Part shown: piece by piece, positions 37,509-47,548 of the stretch
How positions within the stretch are numbered: the first letter of the stretch is position 1
How the letters are laid out: every line of letters begins with the position of its first letter
Assembly (NCBI RefSeq): GCF_004367585.1
Contig: NZ_CP038015.1
Coordinates: 1,990,001 to 2,054,000, forward strand
Source: Paenisporosarcina antarctica
Lineage (GTDB): Bacteria > Bacillota > Bacilli > Bacillales_A > Planococcaceae
Length of the DNA: 64,000 nucleotides
Direction of reading: 5' to 3'
Translations under genes and position numbers: made by a program
The notes under the pieces: generated by a model
Seen by the model: the letters and a program-made list of their open reading frames with translations, nothing else
Database searches by the model: none
What the model was told of the DNA's origin: nothing

Positions 37509-38396
37509 TTAGTTGCCTTTGTTAACTTGACTCATTACTTCTTCTGCAAAGTTATCTTGGCGTTTTTCAATTCCTTCGCCAACACTATAACGTTCAAAAT
37601 CAGTAACTGTTCCACCCGTTGATTTTACAAACTCTTTAACTTTTTGATCTGAATTCTTAACGAATGATTGATCAAGTAAACAAATGTCTTCGAAATATTT
37701 ACCAAGACGGCCTTCTACCATTTTAGCTACGATATTTTCTGGTTTGCCTTCGTTTAAAGCTTGCTCAGTTAACACTTTACGTTCGCGGTCAACTTCATCT
37801 TCAGAAACTTCGTTACGAGAAATATATTTTGGATTTAAAGCCGCAATGTGCATTGCTACATCTTTAGCTGCTTGAGCATCAGTAGAACCTTCAAGTGTTA
37901 CAAGAACACCAATACGCCCACCCATATGTAGATATGGACCAAAAGCATCTTTGTCTGTTTTTGTATGAACTACAAAACGACGTAATGTGATTTTTTCACC
38001 GATTTTTGCAATGGCATTTGAAATGTAGTCAGCAACATTTAAACCGTTAGACATTGTAGAAGCAGTAGCCTCTTCAACTGACGCAGGTTTAGTAGCTAAT
38101 AAATGTTCAGATAATTCTTTTACTAATGTTTGGAATCCTTGGTTTTTTGATACGAAATCCGTTTCAGCATTCACTTCAAGTAAAACAGCTTCATTGCCAT
38201 TTACTAAAATTGAAGTTGTACCTTCCGCTGCAATACGGTCAGCTTTTTTAGCTGCGCTAGAAAGACCTTTTTCTCTTAGGAAATCAATTGCCGCTTCGAT
38301 ATCACCGTTTGTTTCAACTAACGCTTTTTTACAATCCATCATACCTACGCCTGTTTTTTGACGTAATTCTTTTACCATTTGTGCTGTAACTGCCAT
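37509..38396 (-). CDS. tsf: Elongation factor Ts
   Basis: Guanine nucleotide exchange factor for EF-Tu, 295 residues. The UBA-like start [22 protein letters not shown] and the exchange core [14 protein letters not shown] are clear; the dimerisation/core region continues with [12 protein letters not shown] and [16 protein letters not shown]. It follows rpsB behind an attenuator-like hairpin, so its level may be set below that of S2. Confidence 0.98.
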   Translation of the reverse strand: MAVTAQMVKELRQKTGVGMMDCKKALVETNGDIEAAIDFLREKGLSSAAKKADRIAAEGTTSILVNGNEAVLLEVNAETDFVSKNQGFQTLVKELSEHLLATKPASVEEATASTMSNGLNVADYISNAIAKIGEKITLRRFVVHTKTDKDAFGPYLHMGGRIGVLVTLEGSTDAQAAKDVAMHIAALNPKYISRNEVSEDEVDRERKVLTEQALNEGKPENIVAKMVEGRLGKYFEDICLLDQSFVKNSDQKVKEFVKSTGGTVTDFERYSVGEGIEKRQDNFAEEVMSQVNKGN

Positions 38397-38441
38397 TTTT
38401 ATTTCCTCCTATCAAATTTCAATTAATATCTTTTTCTCAAA

Positions 38442-38478
38442 AAAAGGCGATAAGGGGTTTAGCCGCTTATCACCTTTT
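38442..38478 (-). terminator. Attenuator hairpin between rpsB and tsf
   Basis: A 13-bp stem (38442-38454 with 38466-38478) with one G-U pair in RNA, and TTTTT on exit. Its place inside the operon suggests partial termination that separates S2 and EF-Ts levels. Confidence 0.75.
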
Positions 38479-38490
38479 AAATACGTGAAA

Positions 38491-39204
38491 TTACTCAGCA
38501 GCTTCAGCTGGAGAATCTTCTTCACCTTGTCTTGACTCAAGTAACGCATCAGCCATTTTACCAGTTAATAATTTAACGGCACGAATAGCATCGTCGTTTG
38601 CAGGAATAATATAGTCAATTTCATCTGGATCACAGTTAGTATCAACAATTCCAACTATTGGAATGTTTAATTTAATAGCTTCAGCAACAGCAATACGCTC
38701 TTTACGAGGGTCTACGATGAACATTACGTCCGGTACACCTTTCATATCGCGAATACCGCCTAAGAATTTAACTAGACGTTCGTGTTGTTTTTTAAGTTTA
38801 ACAACTTCTTTTTTAGGAAGTACTTCGAAAGTACCGTCTGCTTCCATTTTTTCGATAGCTTTTAAACGATTAACACGTTTTTGAATTGTACCAAAGTTAG
38901 TTAATGTACCACCCAACCAACGTTGGTTAACATAGTACATACCTGAGCGTTCTGCTTCGTCTTTGATTGCTTCTTGTGCTTGTTTTTTCGTACCAACGAA
39001 AAGAACTTTACCACCATCAGCACCAACTTGACGCATGAATGCATAAGCTTCTTCTAACTTTTTAACCGTTTTTTGAAGATCGATAATGTAGATTCCGTTA
39101 CGTTCAACAAAAATGAATTTTTTCATTTTTGGGTTCCAACGGCGTGTTTGGTGACCGAAATGGACACCTGCTTCGAGTAATTGTTTCATAGATATTACTG
39201 ACAT
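38491..39204 (-). CDS. rpsB: 30S ribosomal protein S2
   Basis: Late-assembling 30S protein of 237 residues. It has the N-terminal [22 protein letters not shown], then [13 protein letters not shown] and the basic [19 protein letters not shown]. The ATG at 39204 has AGGAGG nine bases upstream; the frame from 39249 is an in-frame upstream extension through the leader and is rejected. It heads rpsB-tsf-pyrH-frr, with its own promoter and a structured leader of about 115 bases; S2 autoregulates its operon in some bacteria. Confidence 0.98.
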   Translation of the reverse strand: MSVISMKQLLEAGVHFGHQTRRWNPKMKKFIFVERNGIYIIDLQKTVKKLEEAYAFMRQVGADGGKVLFVGTKKQAQEAIKDEAERSGMYYVNQRWLGGTLTNFGTIQKRVNRLKAIEKMEADGTFEVLPKKEVVKLKKQHERLVKFLGGIRDMKGVPDVMFIVDPRKERIAVAEAIKLNIPIVGIVDTNCDPDEIDYIIPANDDAIRAVKLLTGKMADALLESRQGEEDSPAEAAE

Positions 39205-39318
39205 GTTTTGTTTCCTCCTGATATGGTTTTTTTCCTCCGCATTCTTCAACTAGCGCTCAAGACCAAAATACTATTAAGGACCACTTGTCGCTATCCAAAT
39301 GCGTGTGTAATGACACCA
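39205..39318 (-). promoter_or_regulatory. rpsB 5' leader with nested long-range helices
   Basis: Three nested complementary pairs: CGCAUU/AAUGCG (39298-39303 with 39238-39243), UAGCG/CGCUA (39289-39293 with 39251-39255) and CAAG/CUUG (39284-39287 with 39258-39261), enclosing a 22-base loop; a small GUGU/ACAC hairpin lies 5' of them. The outer helix ends directly before a GGAGG. A role in S2 feedback is an inference. Confidence 0.5.
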
Positions 39319-39324
39319 ATCGAT

Positions 39325-39353
39325 AATATACCATAATTAAATTAACCTCGCAA
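39325..39353 (-). promoter_or_regulatory. Sigma-A promoter of rpsB-tsf-pyrH-frr
   Basis: On the minus strand -35 TTGCGA (39348-39353), 17-base spacer, and -10 TATATT (39325-39330) with extended TGG. It lies at the edge of the 850-bp gap. Confidence 0.8.
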
Positions 39354-40007
39354 GTGTTTAAACGAAAATTTTATTATTTCTATAAACTCATAGCGTTATT
39401 AGAAGAAAAGATTCGAATTATGCAGAGTCAAATCCTTGTGCATTCGCTTATGCAACATGGTTCCAATCATACTCATAGCATCCTTTGATGTACCTCGATT
39501 TAGAGAATAAAGAGAGTTGCGCTTTGTGACTTCGTCACTTCGCCCAACCCTCTTTTCTTAGATCATCCTGTTAGCTGATGTGCATACTTCGCTGCATTAT
39601 ACCTGGACGCACAGAAGAATGATGGTTTGGTCAACTAAAGAATCGATGCTCCCTTATAAGTAGATATTCGAACGAAGATGCAATTTCGGCCTCTTTCTTC
39701 TTTTTTATTTTCACCAAAAGTGACACATACTATACATATAAATATACACTGCAGACGCAACCATAATGTTCTCCCATTTAATGACTGCGCCTAAAACTAG
39801 AGTGTGATATGTGATGAACGAAAATGCTTCAGATAGAGCGATCCCCCCCTCTGTTTGAGTGATAAGTTTTGTACAATCGATACGGACTCTTTAAATTCTT
39901 CTCATTAGCCAAGTTAACTAACAGATACAAGCACTCTCAACCTAGTAATCAAAACATGTATTTGTACTATATCCATGAACACCCTGCCATTGTAGTTCCA
40001 ATACAAA
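39354..40007. other. Gene-poor gap between codY and rpsB (fla/che position)
   Basis: About 650 bases with no supported gene where B. subtilis carries the fla/che operon. It holds one long imperfect hairpin (39509-39556) and a start-less minus-strand open stretch (39711-39890) whose residues (GGIALSEAFSFITYHTL) look protein-like but fit no family I recognise. No flagellar motif, IS end or tRNA is visible. Confidence 0.7.
39509..39556. other. Long imperfect hairpin in codY-rpsB gap
   Basis: About 21 paired positions per arm (AGAGAGTTG... against ...CAACCCTCT) around a TTC loop, with several mismatches, and TCTTTTCTT following on the plus strand. It could be an orphan terminator of a lost gene or a repeat remnant. 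Confidence 0.55.
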
Positions 40008-40045
40008 AAAACAACCACAAAGACCTAGGTCTTTGTGGTTGTTTT
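40008..40045 (-). terminator. Intrinsic terminator after codY
   Basis: An 18-bp near-perfect palindrome (40008-40025 with 40028-40045) and a run of T on exit, ten bases past the codY stop. It closes xerC-clpQ-clpY-codY. Confidence 0.92.
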
Positions 40046-40054
40046 AGCTTGTAC

Positions 40055-40834
40055 TTATTTAAGTTTAAGTTGAGCTAATTCGTTTAAGAATTTATTGTTT
40101 AATACTTTGATGTATGTTCCCTTCATTCCTAAAGAACGAGATTCAATAACACCAGCACTTTCTAATTTACGTAGAGCGTTAACGATTACTGAACGTGTAA
40201 TTCCAACGCGGTCAGCAATTTTAGAAGCTACAAGCAAGCCTTCGTTACCGTCAAGTTCTTCGAAAATGTGTTCAATTGCTTCAAGTTCACTGTAAGACAA
40301 TGAGTTAATAGCCATTTGAACAATAGCTTTGGTACGAGCTTCAACTTCAATTTGTTCTGATTTCTCACGTAAAATTTCCATACCAACAACAGTACCGCCA
40401 TATTCACCAAGGATTAGATCATCGTCATGGAATTCATTTTTTAAACGTCCAAGAATTAATGTTCCTAAACGATCCCCACCACCAATAATTGGAACAATCG
40501 TTGTTAAACCGTCTTCGAATAATTCGCGATTCTCTACTGGAAATACAGAGTGCTGATTGAAAACATCTAAGTTAGAAGATGTTTCATTTACGTTGAAAAG
40601 ATTTTTTGTATATTCTTCAGGGAATTGACGTTCTTCCATCATTTTAATCATACGTTCGTTTTCAATTTGTTGATTGATTTCAAATCCTAATAATTTACCC
40701 TTACGGCTAAGGATAAACACGTTACATTCGATAACACCGCTAAGTGTTGTTGCCATTTCTTTAAAGTTAACTTGCTTACCTGCTGATGCTTGAAGCATCG
40801 AATTAATCTTTCTTGTTTTTCCTAATAAATTCAT
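40055..40834 (-). CDS. codY: Global nutrient regulator CodY
   Basis: GTP- and branched-chain-amino-acid-sensing repressor, 259 residues, normal length. The GAF effector domain fills residues 1-155 ([22 protein letters not shown], then [11 protein letters not shown]), and the winged helix-turn-helix is at about 200-245 ([44 protein letters not shown]), nearly invariant in the family. It is the last gene of xerC-clpQ-clpY-codY, as in B. subtilis. CodY commonly represses nutrient uptake genes; the nup operon at the far end of the window is a plausible target. Confidence 0.98.
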   Translation of the reverse strand: MNLLGKTRKINSMLQASAGKQVNFKEMATTLSGVIECNVFILSRKGKLLGFEINQQIENERMIKMMEERQFPEEYTKNLFNVNETSSNLDVFNQHSVFPVENRELFEDGLTTIVPIIGGGDRLGTLILGRLKNEFHDDDLILGEYGGTVVGMEILREKSEQIEVEARTKAIVQMAINSLSYSELEAIEHIFEELDGNEGLLVASKIADRVGITRSVIVNALRKLESAGVIESRSLGMKGTYIKVLNNKFLNELAQLKLK

Positions 40835-40919
40835 GAATGTTTCCTCCTAATAATGTTCGAAGCTATTTATTAAATATTCTAAAGGTTTTTAATTGTTTTG
40901 CATATAGATAAAATTCAAT

Positions 40920-42317
40920 TTACAAAATAAATTGTGACAAATCTTTGTTTTTTACGATATTTAAGAGTTTTTTGTCAACATATGTCGAAGTAATGTCGAT
41001 ATGCGCGGGTGAAATTTCAGAAGCTTCAAAAGAAAGCTCTTCTAATAACTTCTCTAAAATCGTATGCAGACGTCGTGCGCCTATGTTATCGGTTTCTTGA
41101 TTTACTTCCGTTGCAATTTCAGCAATTCGCTCAATTGCTCCATCGGTAAAATCGAGTGTAACTCCTTCGGTTTCAAGCAAAGCTTTATACTGACGAATTA
41201 AAGAATGATCTGGTTCTTTTAAAATACGAACAAAATCATGTTTCGTTAATTTTTCAAGTTCCACACGAACAGGGAAACGTCCTTGTAGTTCAGGAATTAA
41301 ATCAGACGGTTTTGCAGAGTGGAAAGCTCCTGCAGCAACAAAAAGCATATAATCTGTCTTCACAGCACCATATTTCGTTTGCACTGTAGATCCTTCTACA
41401 ATCGGTAATATATCACGTTGTACACCTTCACGTGAGACATCTGCAGAAGAACCGCTTCCACCTTTACTTGCAATCTTATCTATTTCATCAATAAATATAA
41501 TGCCTGTTTGTTCTGCACGTTCAACTGATTTTAGAGCCACTTCATCTGAATCAATCAATTTATTCGCTTCTTCTATCGTTAAGATTCGACGAGCGTCTTT
41601 GACTTGTAAGCGACGTTTCTTCTTTTTCTTTGGCATTAAGTTTGCTAATGCATCTTGCATACTTTGCCCCATATTCTCCATACCTGAACCTTGGAATGCA
41701 TCAAACATAGATGGAGACTGTTCAGTAACTTCGACATTCACCCATTCGTCTTCTAACTTTCCATCTCTTAAATCTTCAGTAATTTGAGAGCGTTTTAAAC
41801 GAATATCTGTGTCATCAGTCGCTGGTTCATCTTGTTCTGCTTTTTGTCCAAATAGCATTTCAAATGGGTTTTGATTATTATTAAGTTTCTTTTTTAGGGA
41901 AGGAACCAGTAGTCGAACGATTGCATCATTTGCTAAACGCTCCGCTTGACCTTTTACGCCTTCAGTCATTTCTTCCTTAACAATTCGCACGGCAGCTTCT
42001 GTTAAGTCGCGAACCATGGATTCCACATCACGACCTACATAACCTACTTCTGTAAACTTAGTTGCTTCTACTTTAATAAATGGTGCGTTAGTTAACTTTG
42101 CAATTCTTCTCGCAATTTCCGTTTTTCCCACACCAGTAGGACCAATCATCAGAATGTTTTTGGGTATAACTTCATCTTTCATCTCTGTAGATAATAAACT
42201 TCTACGGTAGCGATTACGTAAAGCTACAGCGACAGATTTTTTAGCTTCTTTTTGCCCGACGATAAAACGATCTAAATGTTCAGTTATTTGCTTTGGTGTC
42301 AATTGTTGTTTAGTCAT
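40920..42317 (-). CDS. clpY: ClpY/HslU ATPase subunit of the ClpQY protease
   Basis: AAA+ unfoldase that feeds ClpQ, 465 residues. Order: N-terminal AAA with [23 protein letters not shown] and Walker [10 protein letters not shown] (near residue 57), the I-domain (about 105-240), Walker [12 protein letters not shown] (about 253), and a C-terminal tail ending DLSQFIL, which in this family docks into ClpQ. The ATG at 42317 with GGAGGC nine bases upstream is preferred over the frame at 42362. Its start overlaps the clpQ stop (ATGA). Confidence 0.96.
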   Translation of the reverse strand: MTKQQLTPKQITEHLDRFIVGQKEAKKSVAVALRNRYRRSLLSTEMKDEVIPKNILMIGPTGVGKTEIARRIAKLTNAPFIKVEATKFTEVGYVGRDVESMVRDLTEAAVRIVKEEMTEGVKGQAERLANDAIVRLLVPSLKKKLNNNQNPFEMLFGQKAEQDEPATDDTDIRLKRSQITEDLRDGKLEDEWVNVEVTEQSPSMFDAFQGSGMENMGQSMQDALANLMPKKKKKRRLQVKDARRILTIEEANKLIDSDEVALKSVERAEQTGIIFIDEIDKIASKGGSGSSADVSREGVQRDILPIVEGSTVQTKYGAVKTDYMLFVAAGAFHSAKPSDLIPELQGRFPVRVELEKLTKHDFVRILKEPDHSLIRQYKALLETEGVTLDFTDGAIERIAEIATEVNQETDNIGARRLHTILEKLLEELSFEASEISPAHIDITSTYVDKKLLNIVKNKDLSQFIL

Positions 42318-42862
42318 TCGTTTAACGCCTCCACAATAATTTGATGATTTGTAAATACACAAATATCTGCAGCAGTAGTAAGTGCGGCTTTTGCAATTTC
42401 TTTTGCATTCATTGTTTCACCAGCATATTGTTTTAACGCACGTCCAGCTGCTAAAGCAAAATTCCCACCTGATCCAATAGCTAAAATGCCATCGTCAGGT
42501 TCAATCACTTCACCTGTACCAGAAACTAATAAAAGTGACTCTTCATTCATGACTAGCAACATCGCTTCAAGTCTACGTAACATTTTGTCACCTCGCCATT
42601 GTTGGGCAAGTTCGACAGCAGCTCTTTGTAAGTTGCCATCATACTCCATCAATTTCGCTTCAAACATTTCAAATAGAGTAAAAGCATCAGCAACGGAACC
42701 TGCAAAACCTGCAAGTACCTGACCATTGTAAATACGTCTCACTTTTTTTGCTGTATGTTTCATGACGACTTGATTACCTAACGTAACTTGGCCATCTCCA
42801 GCCATCGCAGATTTCCCTTTATGCTGAACTGCAAATATCGTGGTTGCATGTATTTCTCCCAA
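42314..42862 (-). CDS. clpQ: ClpQ/HslV protease subunit
   Basis: Proteasome-like peptidase ring of ClpQY, 182 residues. The TTG at 42862 (with AGAGGGG eight bases upstream) gives [16 protein letters not shown]; the GTG frame at 42871 would begin [11 protein letters not shown] without a proper site. The core [24 protein letters not shown] matches HslV, whose catalytic Thr is residue 1 of TT. Here five residues precede it, as in Bacillus, but the residue after Met is Gly rather than the Ser reported as nucleophile in B. subtilis. It overlaps clpY by four bases. Confidence 0.93.
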   Translation of the reverse strand: MGEIHATTIFAVQHKGKSAMAGDGQVTLGNQVVMKHTAKKVRRIYNGQVLAGFAGSVADAFTLFEMFEAKLMEYDGNLQRAAVELAQQWRGDKMLRRLEAMLLVMNEESLLLVSGTGEVIEPDDGILAIGSGGNFALAAGRALKQYAGETMNAKEIAKAALTTAADICVFTNHQIIVEALNE

Positions 42863-42893
42863 GATGTTCACCCCTCTTTAACTCATCCTTTTA

Positions 42894-43787
42894 TTATGCT
42901 CTAGGATGGGCATTCATATAAGTTTTTCTTAAATGTTCTTTCGTTACATGTGTATAAACTTGAGTCGAAGATAAATGACTGTGCCCGAGCAGCTCTTGCA
43001 CTGTTCGCAAGTCTGCTCCATTGTTTAGCAAATGTGTAGCAAATGTATGTCTCAACATATGCGGATAGATTTTTGTATGCAATGACGCTTTCTTTACCAA
43101 GTCGCTCAGTATATATCTTACACCGCGCGGCGTCAATGGTTGACCACGCATATTCGTAAAAACAAAGTTGTGTTTAGATTGTTTCATTAACTTAGGACGT
43201 GCCTCGTCCATAAAGTGTTCCAATGCATCTTGAGCAAATTGACCAAACGGTACATATCTCTCTTTACGACCTTTGCCCATCACACGTAATATGCCAAGTT
43301 GCTTATCAATATCGAATTCTTCTAACGACGTTAGTTCACTCACTCGAATTCCCGTTGCATACAACAGTTCCAGAATCGCTCGGTTTCGAAGTGACATATG
43401 ATCTTCGCCTTCGGTTGCCTGAAATATTTGTTGCAATTCTTCTTCATAAAAAAAATGAGGAAGTCGTTCCTCTTTTTTTGGATGATATAACGAGCGAAAG
43501 GCTTCTTCTTTTAAACCGAATTCTCGGTTACAAAACTTAAAGAAAGAGCGAATCGCAGAAATTTTTCTTGAAATAGACGTACGCGAAAGAGATTCATCGT
43601 ACAGCTTTGTGACATATAGTCTTGCGTGGATGTATTCGACGTCATGTAGATTATTTATTCCTTCAGACTGTAAAAATCCGAAGAAGTAGAGAAGATCTGA
43701 TTCATATTCACGAACAGTGTGTTCTGAATAATTTTTTTCAAGTTGAATGTAGCTTTTAAATTGTGCTAATGCATCTGACGGAGACAT
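42894..43787 (-). CDS. xerC: Site-specific tyrosine recombinase XerC (CodV)
   Basis: Resolves chromosome dimers at dif, 297 residues. An N-terminal core-binding domain (FKSYIQLEKNYSEHTVREYESDL) is followed by the catalytic domain with ATGIRVSELTSL (first Arg), HMLRHTFATHLLNNGADLRTVQELLGHSHLSSTQVYTH (His, Arg, His and the Tyr nucleophile). The ATG at 43787 (GGGGAGTG about nine bases upstream) is preferred over a GTG at 43823. It opens xerC-clpQ-clpY-codY, as codV does in B. subtilis. Confidence 0.94.
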   Translation of the reverse strand: MSPSDALAQFKSYIQLEKNYSEHTVREYESDLLYFFGFLQSEGINNLHDVEYIHARLYVTKLYDESLSRTSISRKISAIRSFFKFCNREFGLKEEAFRSLYHPKKEERLPHFFYEEELQQIFQATEGEDHMSLRNRAILELLYATGIRVSELTSLEEFDIDKQLGILRVMGKGRKERYVPFGQFAQDALEHFMDEARPKLMKQSKHNFVFTNMRGQPLTPRGVRYILSDLVKKASLHTKIYPHMLRHTFATHLLNNGADLRTVQELLGHSHLSSTQVYTHVTKEHLRKTYMNAHPRA

Positions 43788-43996
43788 TTGTGTTTTCACT
43801 CCCCTGTATTTAAGCGTAACCACTCAGCCTATTATATGACACTAAAAAGCGTAGAAGTCATAGATATACTGATTCAGACGTTGGAATTATCTGTTTCAAC
43901 GAGTTTCTATAGCAGAGCCGGATACTGACTTAAACAGCTTGTTAGGAAAACACTATAAAAAATGAATCGTGTAAATTTAAATTAGAGACAAAATAA

Positions 43997-44031
43997 AAAG
44001 CCTCTAAATTATAACAACAATTAGAGGCTTT
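43997..44031 (-). terminator. Intrinsic terminator after trmFO
   Basis: An 11-bp stem (43997-44007 with 44021-44031) and TTTTATTTTG on exit. It separates topA-trmFO from xerC. Confidence 0.88.
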
Positions 44032-44037
44032 CAGCAA

Positions 44038-45345
44038 TTATATCGAATGTGAATTCATAAAATTCCGAATTGTCGCGAGTGCTCGATCACTTTGTTTTTG
44101 CCCTCGCTTTTCTTTCGTTTTATAGCGATGTGGTAAATTAGGAAACAAGCCAAAGTTGACGTTCATTGGTTGAAAGTTCCTTGGATCTGCTTCAGTAATG
44201 TATCTAGCCATACTGCCTAGTGCTGTTTCTTCTGGGAACACTAATAGCTCTTCCCCAAGTGCTAATTTTGCAGCGTTAATGCCTGCTAACAAGCCACTTC
44301 CAGCTGATTCAACATATCCTTCTACACCTGTCATTTGTCCCGCAAAGAACACTTGATCATTATTTTTCAATTGATATGTTGGTTTTAATACTCTTGGTGA
44401 ATTAATAAATGTGTTGCGATGCATTACACCGTATCGAACAATTTCTACATTTTCTAGACCAGGAATTAGCTGCACAACTTCCTTTTGAGGACCCCATTTT
44501 AAATGTGTCTGAAAACCAACAATGTTATACAACGTACCCGCTGCATCATCTTGACGAAGCTGTACTACGGCATATGGGATTTTCCCAGTCTTTGGATCTT
44601 CAAGACCTACTGGCTTCATTGGGCCAAATAATAACGTCTTTTTCCCGCGTTCAGCCATAACTTCAAATGGCATACACCCTTCGAAATAAATTTCTTTTTC
44701 AAACTCTTTTAATGGCACGACTTCGGCAGAAATAAGAGCATCATAGAAACGGTCAAATTGCGGTTCTGTCATCGGACAATTAATGTAAGCTGCTTCTCCT
44801 TTATCATAGCGAGATTTCACATACACTTTGTCCATATCGATGCTGTCTTTTTCAACAATTGGAGCTGCTGCATCATAAAAGTATAAATATTCTTGACCTG
44901 TGAGTTGTTGAATTTTCTCTGCTAAAGCTGGAGTAGTTAATGGTCCCGTGGCAATTATTGTGATGCCTTCAGGAATTTCAGTAACTTCTTCATTAAACAC
45001 TTCAACCAGCGGATGATTTTTTACACGTTCAGTTACATAGCCCGCAAACTCATGACGGTCAACAGCGAGAGCTCCTCCTGCTGGAACAGCACATTGATCC
45101 GCGGCTTTCATAATTACTGAATCTAACATTCTCATTTCTTCTTTAATTACGCCGACTGCATTGGTTAATGTGTTCGCACGTAAAGAATTTGAGCAAACAA
45201 GCTCAGCGAACTTGTCCGTGTGGTGAGCTGGCGTTTGTTTGATTGGTCTCATTTCGAATAATCGAACTCGAACACCTTTTTTTGCGATTTGCCACGCGGC
45301 TTCACTTCCAGCAAGGCCTGCTCCAATTACATTGACAACTGTCAA
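44038..45345 (-). CDS. trmFO: FAD/folate-dependent tRNA (uracil-54) methyltransferase
   Basis: Makes ribothymidine 54 in tRNA using methylene-tetrahydrofolate, 435 residues. The N-terminal FAD motif is [19 protein letters not shown] (about residues 5-23), followed by [16 protein letters not shown], and ending with [23 protein letters not shown]. It starts from a TTG at 45345. It follows topA by 23 bases as in B. subtilis (gid), sharing its promoter, and ends in a terminator. Confidence 0.95.
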   Translation of the reverse strand: MTVVNVIGAGLAGSEAAWQIAKKGVRVRLFEMRPIKQTPAHHTDKFAELVCSNSLRANTLTNAVGVIKEEMRMLDSVIMKAADQCAVPAGGALAVDRHEFAGYVTERVKNHPLVEVFNEEVTEIPEGITIIATGPLTTPALAEKIQQLTGQEYLYFYDAAAPIVEKDSIDMDKVYVKSRYDKGEAAYINCPMTEPQFDRFYDALISAEVVPLKEFEKEIYFEGCMPFEVMAERGKKTLLFGPMKPVGLEDPKTGKIPYAVVQLRQDDAAGTLYNIVGFQTHLKWGPQKEVVQLIPGLENVEIVRYGVMHRNTFINSPRVLKPTYQLKNNDQVFFAGQMTGVEGYVESAGSGLLAGINAAKLALGEELLVFPEETALGSMARYITEADPRNFQPMNVNFGLFPNLPHRYKTKEKRGQKQSDRALATIRNFMNSHSI

Positions 45346-45368
45346 TTTTTACACCAACCTTCTATTTA

Positions 45369-47444
45369 TCAAACTTGTGTATCTTCTTTATAATCACATT
45401 TTGTACATTGAATCTGAATGCCTTTTTTCAATTTCTTTTCTACTAATAATTCGCTACACTTTGGACAAGGTCGACTAATTGGTTTGTCCCATGACACGAA
45501 TTCACACGTAGGGTAGCGGTCACAACCATAAAAAATACGTTTTGTTTTACTCTTCCGTTCTACAACTTCGCCTTCTTTACATGTTTGACACTTCACGCCG
45601 ATATTTTTCACAATTGCTTTTGTGTTCCGACATTCTGGGAAGTTGCTACATGCCATGAATTTTCCATAGCGTCCTAATTTAAAGACCATTGGAGAATTAC
45701 ATTTTTCGCAATCTTCTCCAGCTGGTTCATCTTTAATAATGACTTTTTCCATTTCTTTGTCTGCATATGTCACATTTTTTTCAAAGTCCAAATAGAATTT
45801 ATCGATAATATGAACCCATTTTTCTTGTCCTTCTTCAACACTATCTAGGTCTTTTTCCATCTGGGCAGTAAACTCAATGTCTATAATTTTAGGGAAAAAT
45901 TCTAAAACAAGCTGATGTACAATTCCACCAAGTTCTGTTGGAATAAAACGTTTCGCTTCCATTGTTACATAACCGCGTTTTTGAATTGTATCAAGTGTTG
46001 GCGCATAAGTTGACGGTCGACCTATACCTAACTCTTCCAATATTTTAACGAGTCTGGCCTCGGAAAAACGTGGAGGTGGTTGGGTAAAGTGTTGTTTTGG
46101 ATCGATATCAAGCTTCTTGACGAAATCGCCTTTTTCCATTTCAGGTAAAATTCGATCTTTCTCTTCGGTTTGATCATCGTTACCTTCAACATATAATTTC
46201 ATGAAACCAGGGAATTTTACTTGAGAACCATTTGCACGGAAAACTACATTTTCATTTGTTAAATCAACTGTGACTGTGTCAAGTAAAGCAGAAGACATTT
46301 GACTTGCTAGGAAACGTTCCCAAATCAGCTTATATAAACGTAATAAGTCTTTTGAAAGAATAGTTTTAAGTTGATTAGGTGATCGTAATGCACTAGTAGG
46401 ACGTATCGCTTCATGTGCATCCTGAGATTTCTTAGACTGCTTAATTACTACTGTGGAAGTGTTTACGTATTCTTTCCCGTATTCACCTTCTATATATGAC
46501 TGAGCATCTTTTTTCGCAGTATCAGATATACGAGTAGAATCCGTACGCATATACGTAATTAAACCAACGATTCCTTCTTTTCCTATATTTAATCCTTCGT
46601 AGAGTTGCTGAGCGAGCATCATTGTTTTTCTTGCGCGGAAGTTTAACTTCCTTGCTGCTTCTTGTTGAAGAGAAGAAGTTGTAAAGGGCAGTGCTGGATT
46701 ACGTTTACGTTCTTTTTTAATAACACTTGTAACTTCAAACTTGTCTCCTTTTAGTTTTGTTAAGATTTCTTTTACTTGGTCTTCATTTGTAAGCTTTATT
46801 TTTTCAGCACCATTACCGAAATATAGAGCGTCAAAGGATTTTTTTCCTTTTTCGAAACTTCCTTCTATTGTCCAATATTCTTCTGGCTGGAAATTTTTTA
46901 TTTCATTTTCACGATCAATAACTAATCGCAAGGCAACTGATTGAACTCGACCAGCTGAAAGACCCTTTTTGACTTTTTTCCATAAAATCGGGCTAATATT
47001 GTATCCAACAAGTCTGTCCAAAATTCGTCGAGCTTGTTGAGCATCAACTAGGTCCATATCTATAGGACGAGGATTTTTAAACGATTCTTTAATCGCTTCT
47101 TTAGTTATTTCATTAAAAACTACACGACAATCTGATTCGATATCAATATTCAATGAGTTCGCGAGATGCCAAGCAATTGCTTCACCTTCGCGATCTGGAT
47201 CGGCTGCGAGATATATTTTCTTCGCTTTTTTAGCTGCTGATTTTAATTCCTGTAAAACTGGGCCTTTACCACGAATCGTGATGTACTTCGGTGTATAATC
47301 ATTTTCAACATCTACACCCATTTGACTACGTGGTAAATCACGAACATGGCCAAGTGATGCTTTCACTTTATATTTTTTGCCAAGGTAACGTTCTATCGTT
47401 TTCGCTTTGGCTGGCGATTCCACAATCACTAAAAAATCCGACAT
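45369..47444 (-). CDS. topA: DNA topoisomerase I
   Basis: Type IA topoisomerase that relaxes negative supercoils, 691 residues. The Toprim domain opens with [17 protein letters not shown], acidic [11 protein letters not shown] follows near residue 75, and the active tyrosine lies in [12 protein letters not shown] (about 297). The C-terminus (from about residue 575) has three Cys4-type zinc ribbons (CEKC...C, CQTC...C, CPKC...C). The length and domain layout match the Bacillus enzyme. It follows dprA and has a possible promoter just after that gene. Confidence 0.97.
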   Translation of the reverse strand: MSDFLVIVESPAKAKTIERYLGKKYKVKASLGHVRDLPRSQMGVDVENDYTPKYITIRGKGPVLQELKSAAKKAKKIYLAADPDREGEAIAWHLANSLNIDIESDCRVVFNEITKEAIKESFKNPRPIDMDLVDAQQARRILDRLVGYNISPILWKKVKKGLSAGRVQSVALRLVIDRENEIKNFQPEEYWTIEGSFEKGKKSFDALYFGNGAEKIKLTNEDQVKEILTKLKGDKFEVTSVIKKERKRNPALPFTTSSLQQEAARKLNFRARKTMMLAQQLYEGLNIGKEGIVGLITYMRTDSTRISDTAKKDAQSYIEGEYGKEYVNTSTVVIKQSKKSQDAHEAIRPTSALRSPNQLKTILSKDLLRLYKLIWERFLASQMSSALLDTVTVDLTNENVVFRANGSQVKFPGFMKLYVEGNDDQTEEKDRILPEMEKGDFVKKLDIDPKQHFTQPPPRFSEARLVKILEELGIGRPSTYAPTLDTIQKRGYVTMEAKRFIPTELGGIVHQLVLEFFPKIIDIEFTAQMEKDLDSVEEGQEKWVHIIDKFYLDFEKNVTYADKEMEKVIIKDEPAGEDCEKCNSPMVFKLGRYGKFMACSNFPECRNTKAIVKNIGVKCQTCKEGEVVERKSKTKRIFYGCDRYPTCEFVSWDKPISRPCPKCSELLVEKKLKKGIQIQCTKCDYKEDTQV

Positions 47445-47501
47445 GTATGTGCCTCCTTATAGAGGTTCCTTATATATTAATAAAAGAAATACCTGTTGCA
47501 A

Positions 47502-47530
47502 AATGTATAACAGTTTCTATAATATTGCAA
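47502..47530 (-). promoter_or_regulatory. Possible promoter of topA-trmFO
   Basis: On the minus strand -35 TTGCAA (47525-47530), 17-base spacer, and -10 TACATT (47502-47507). The -10 is a moderate match. Confidence 0.5.
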
Positions 47531-47548
47531 CCATTTTTCATTTCAAAG

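Noticed and set aside
39205-39249. N-terminal extension of S2 ([14 protein letters not shown]...)
   Set aside because: It reads through the leader helix and the ribosome site; the ATG at 39204 has an ideal Shine-Dalgarno.
39869-40078. 69-codon plus-strand frame near codY
   Set aside because: It runs through the codY terminator palindrome into the end of codY on the other strand; no ribosome site.
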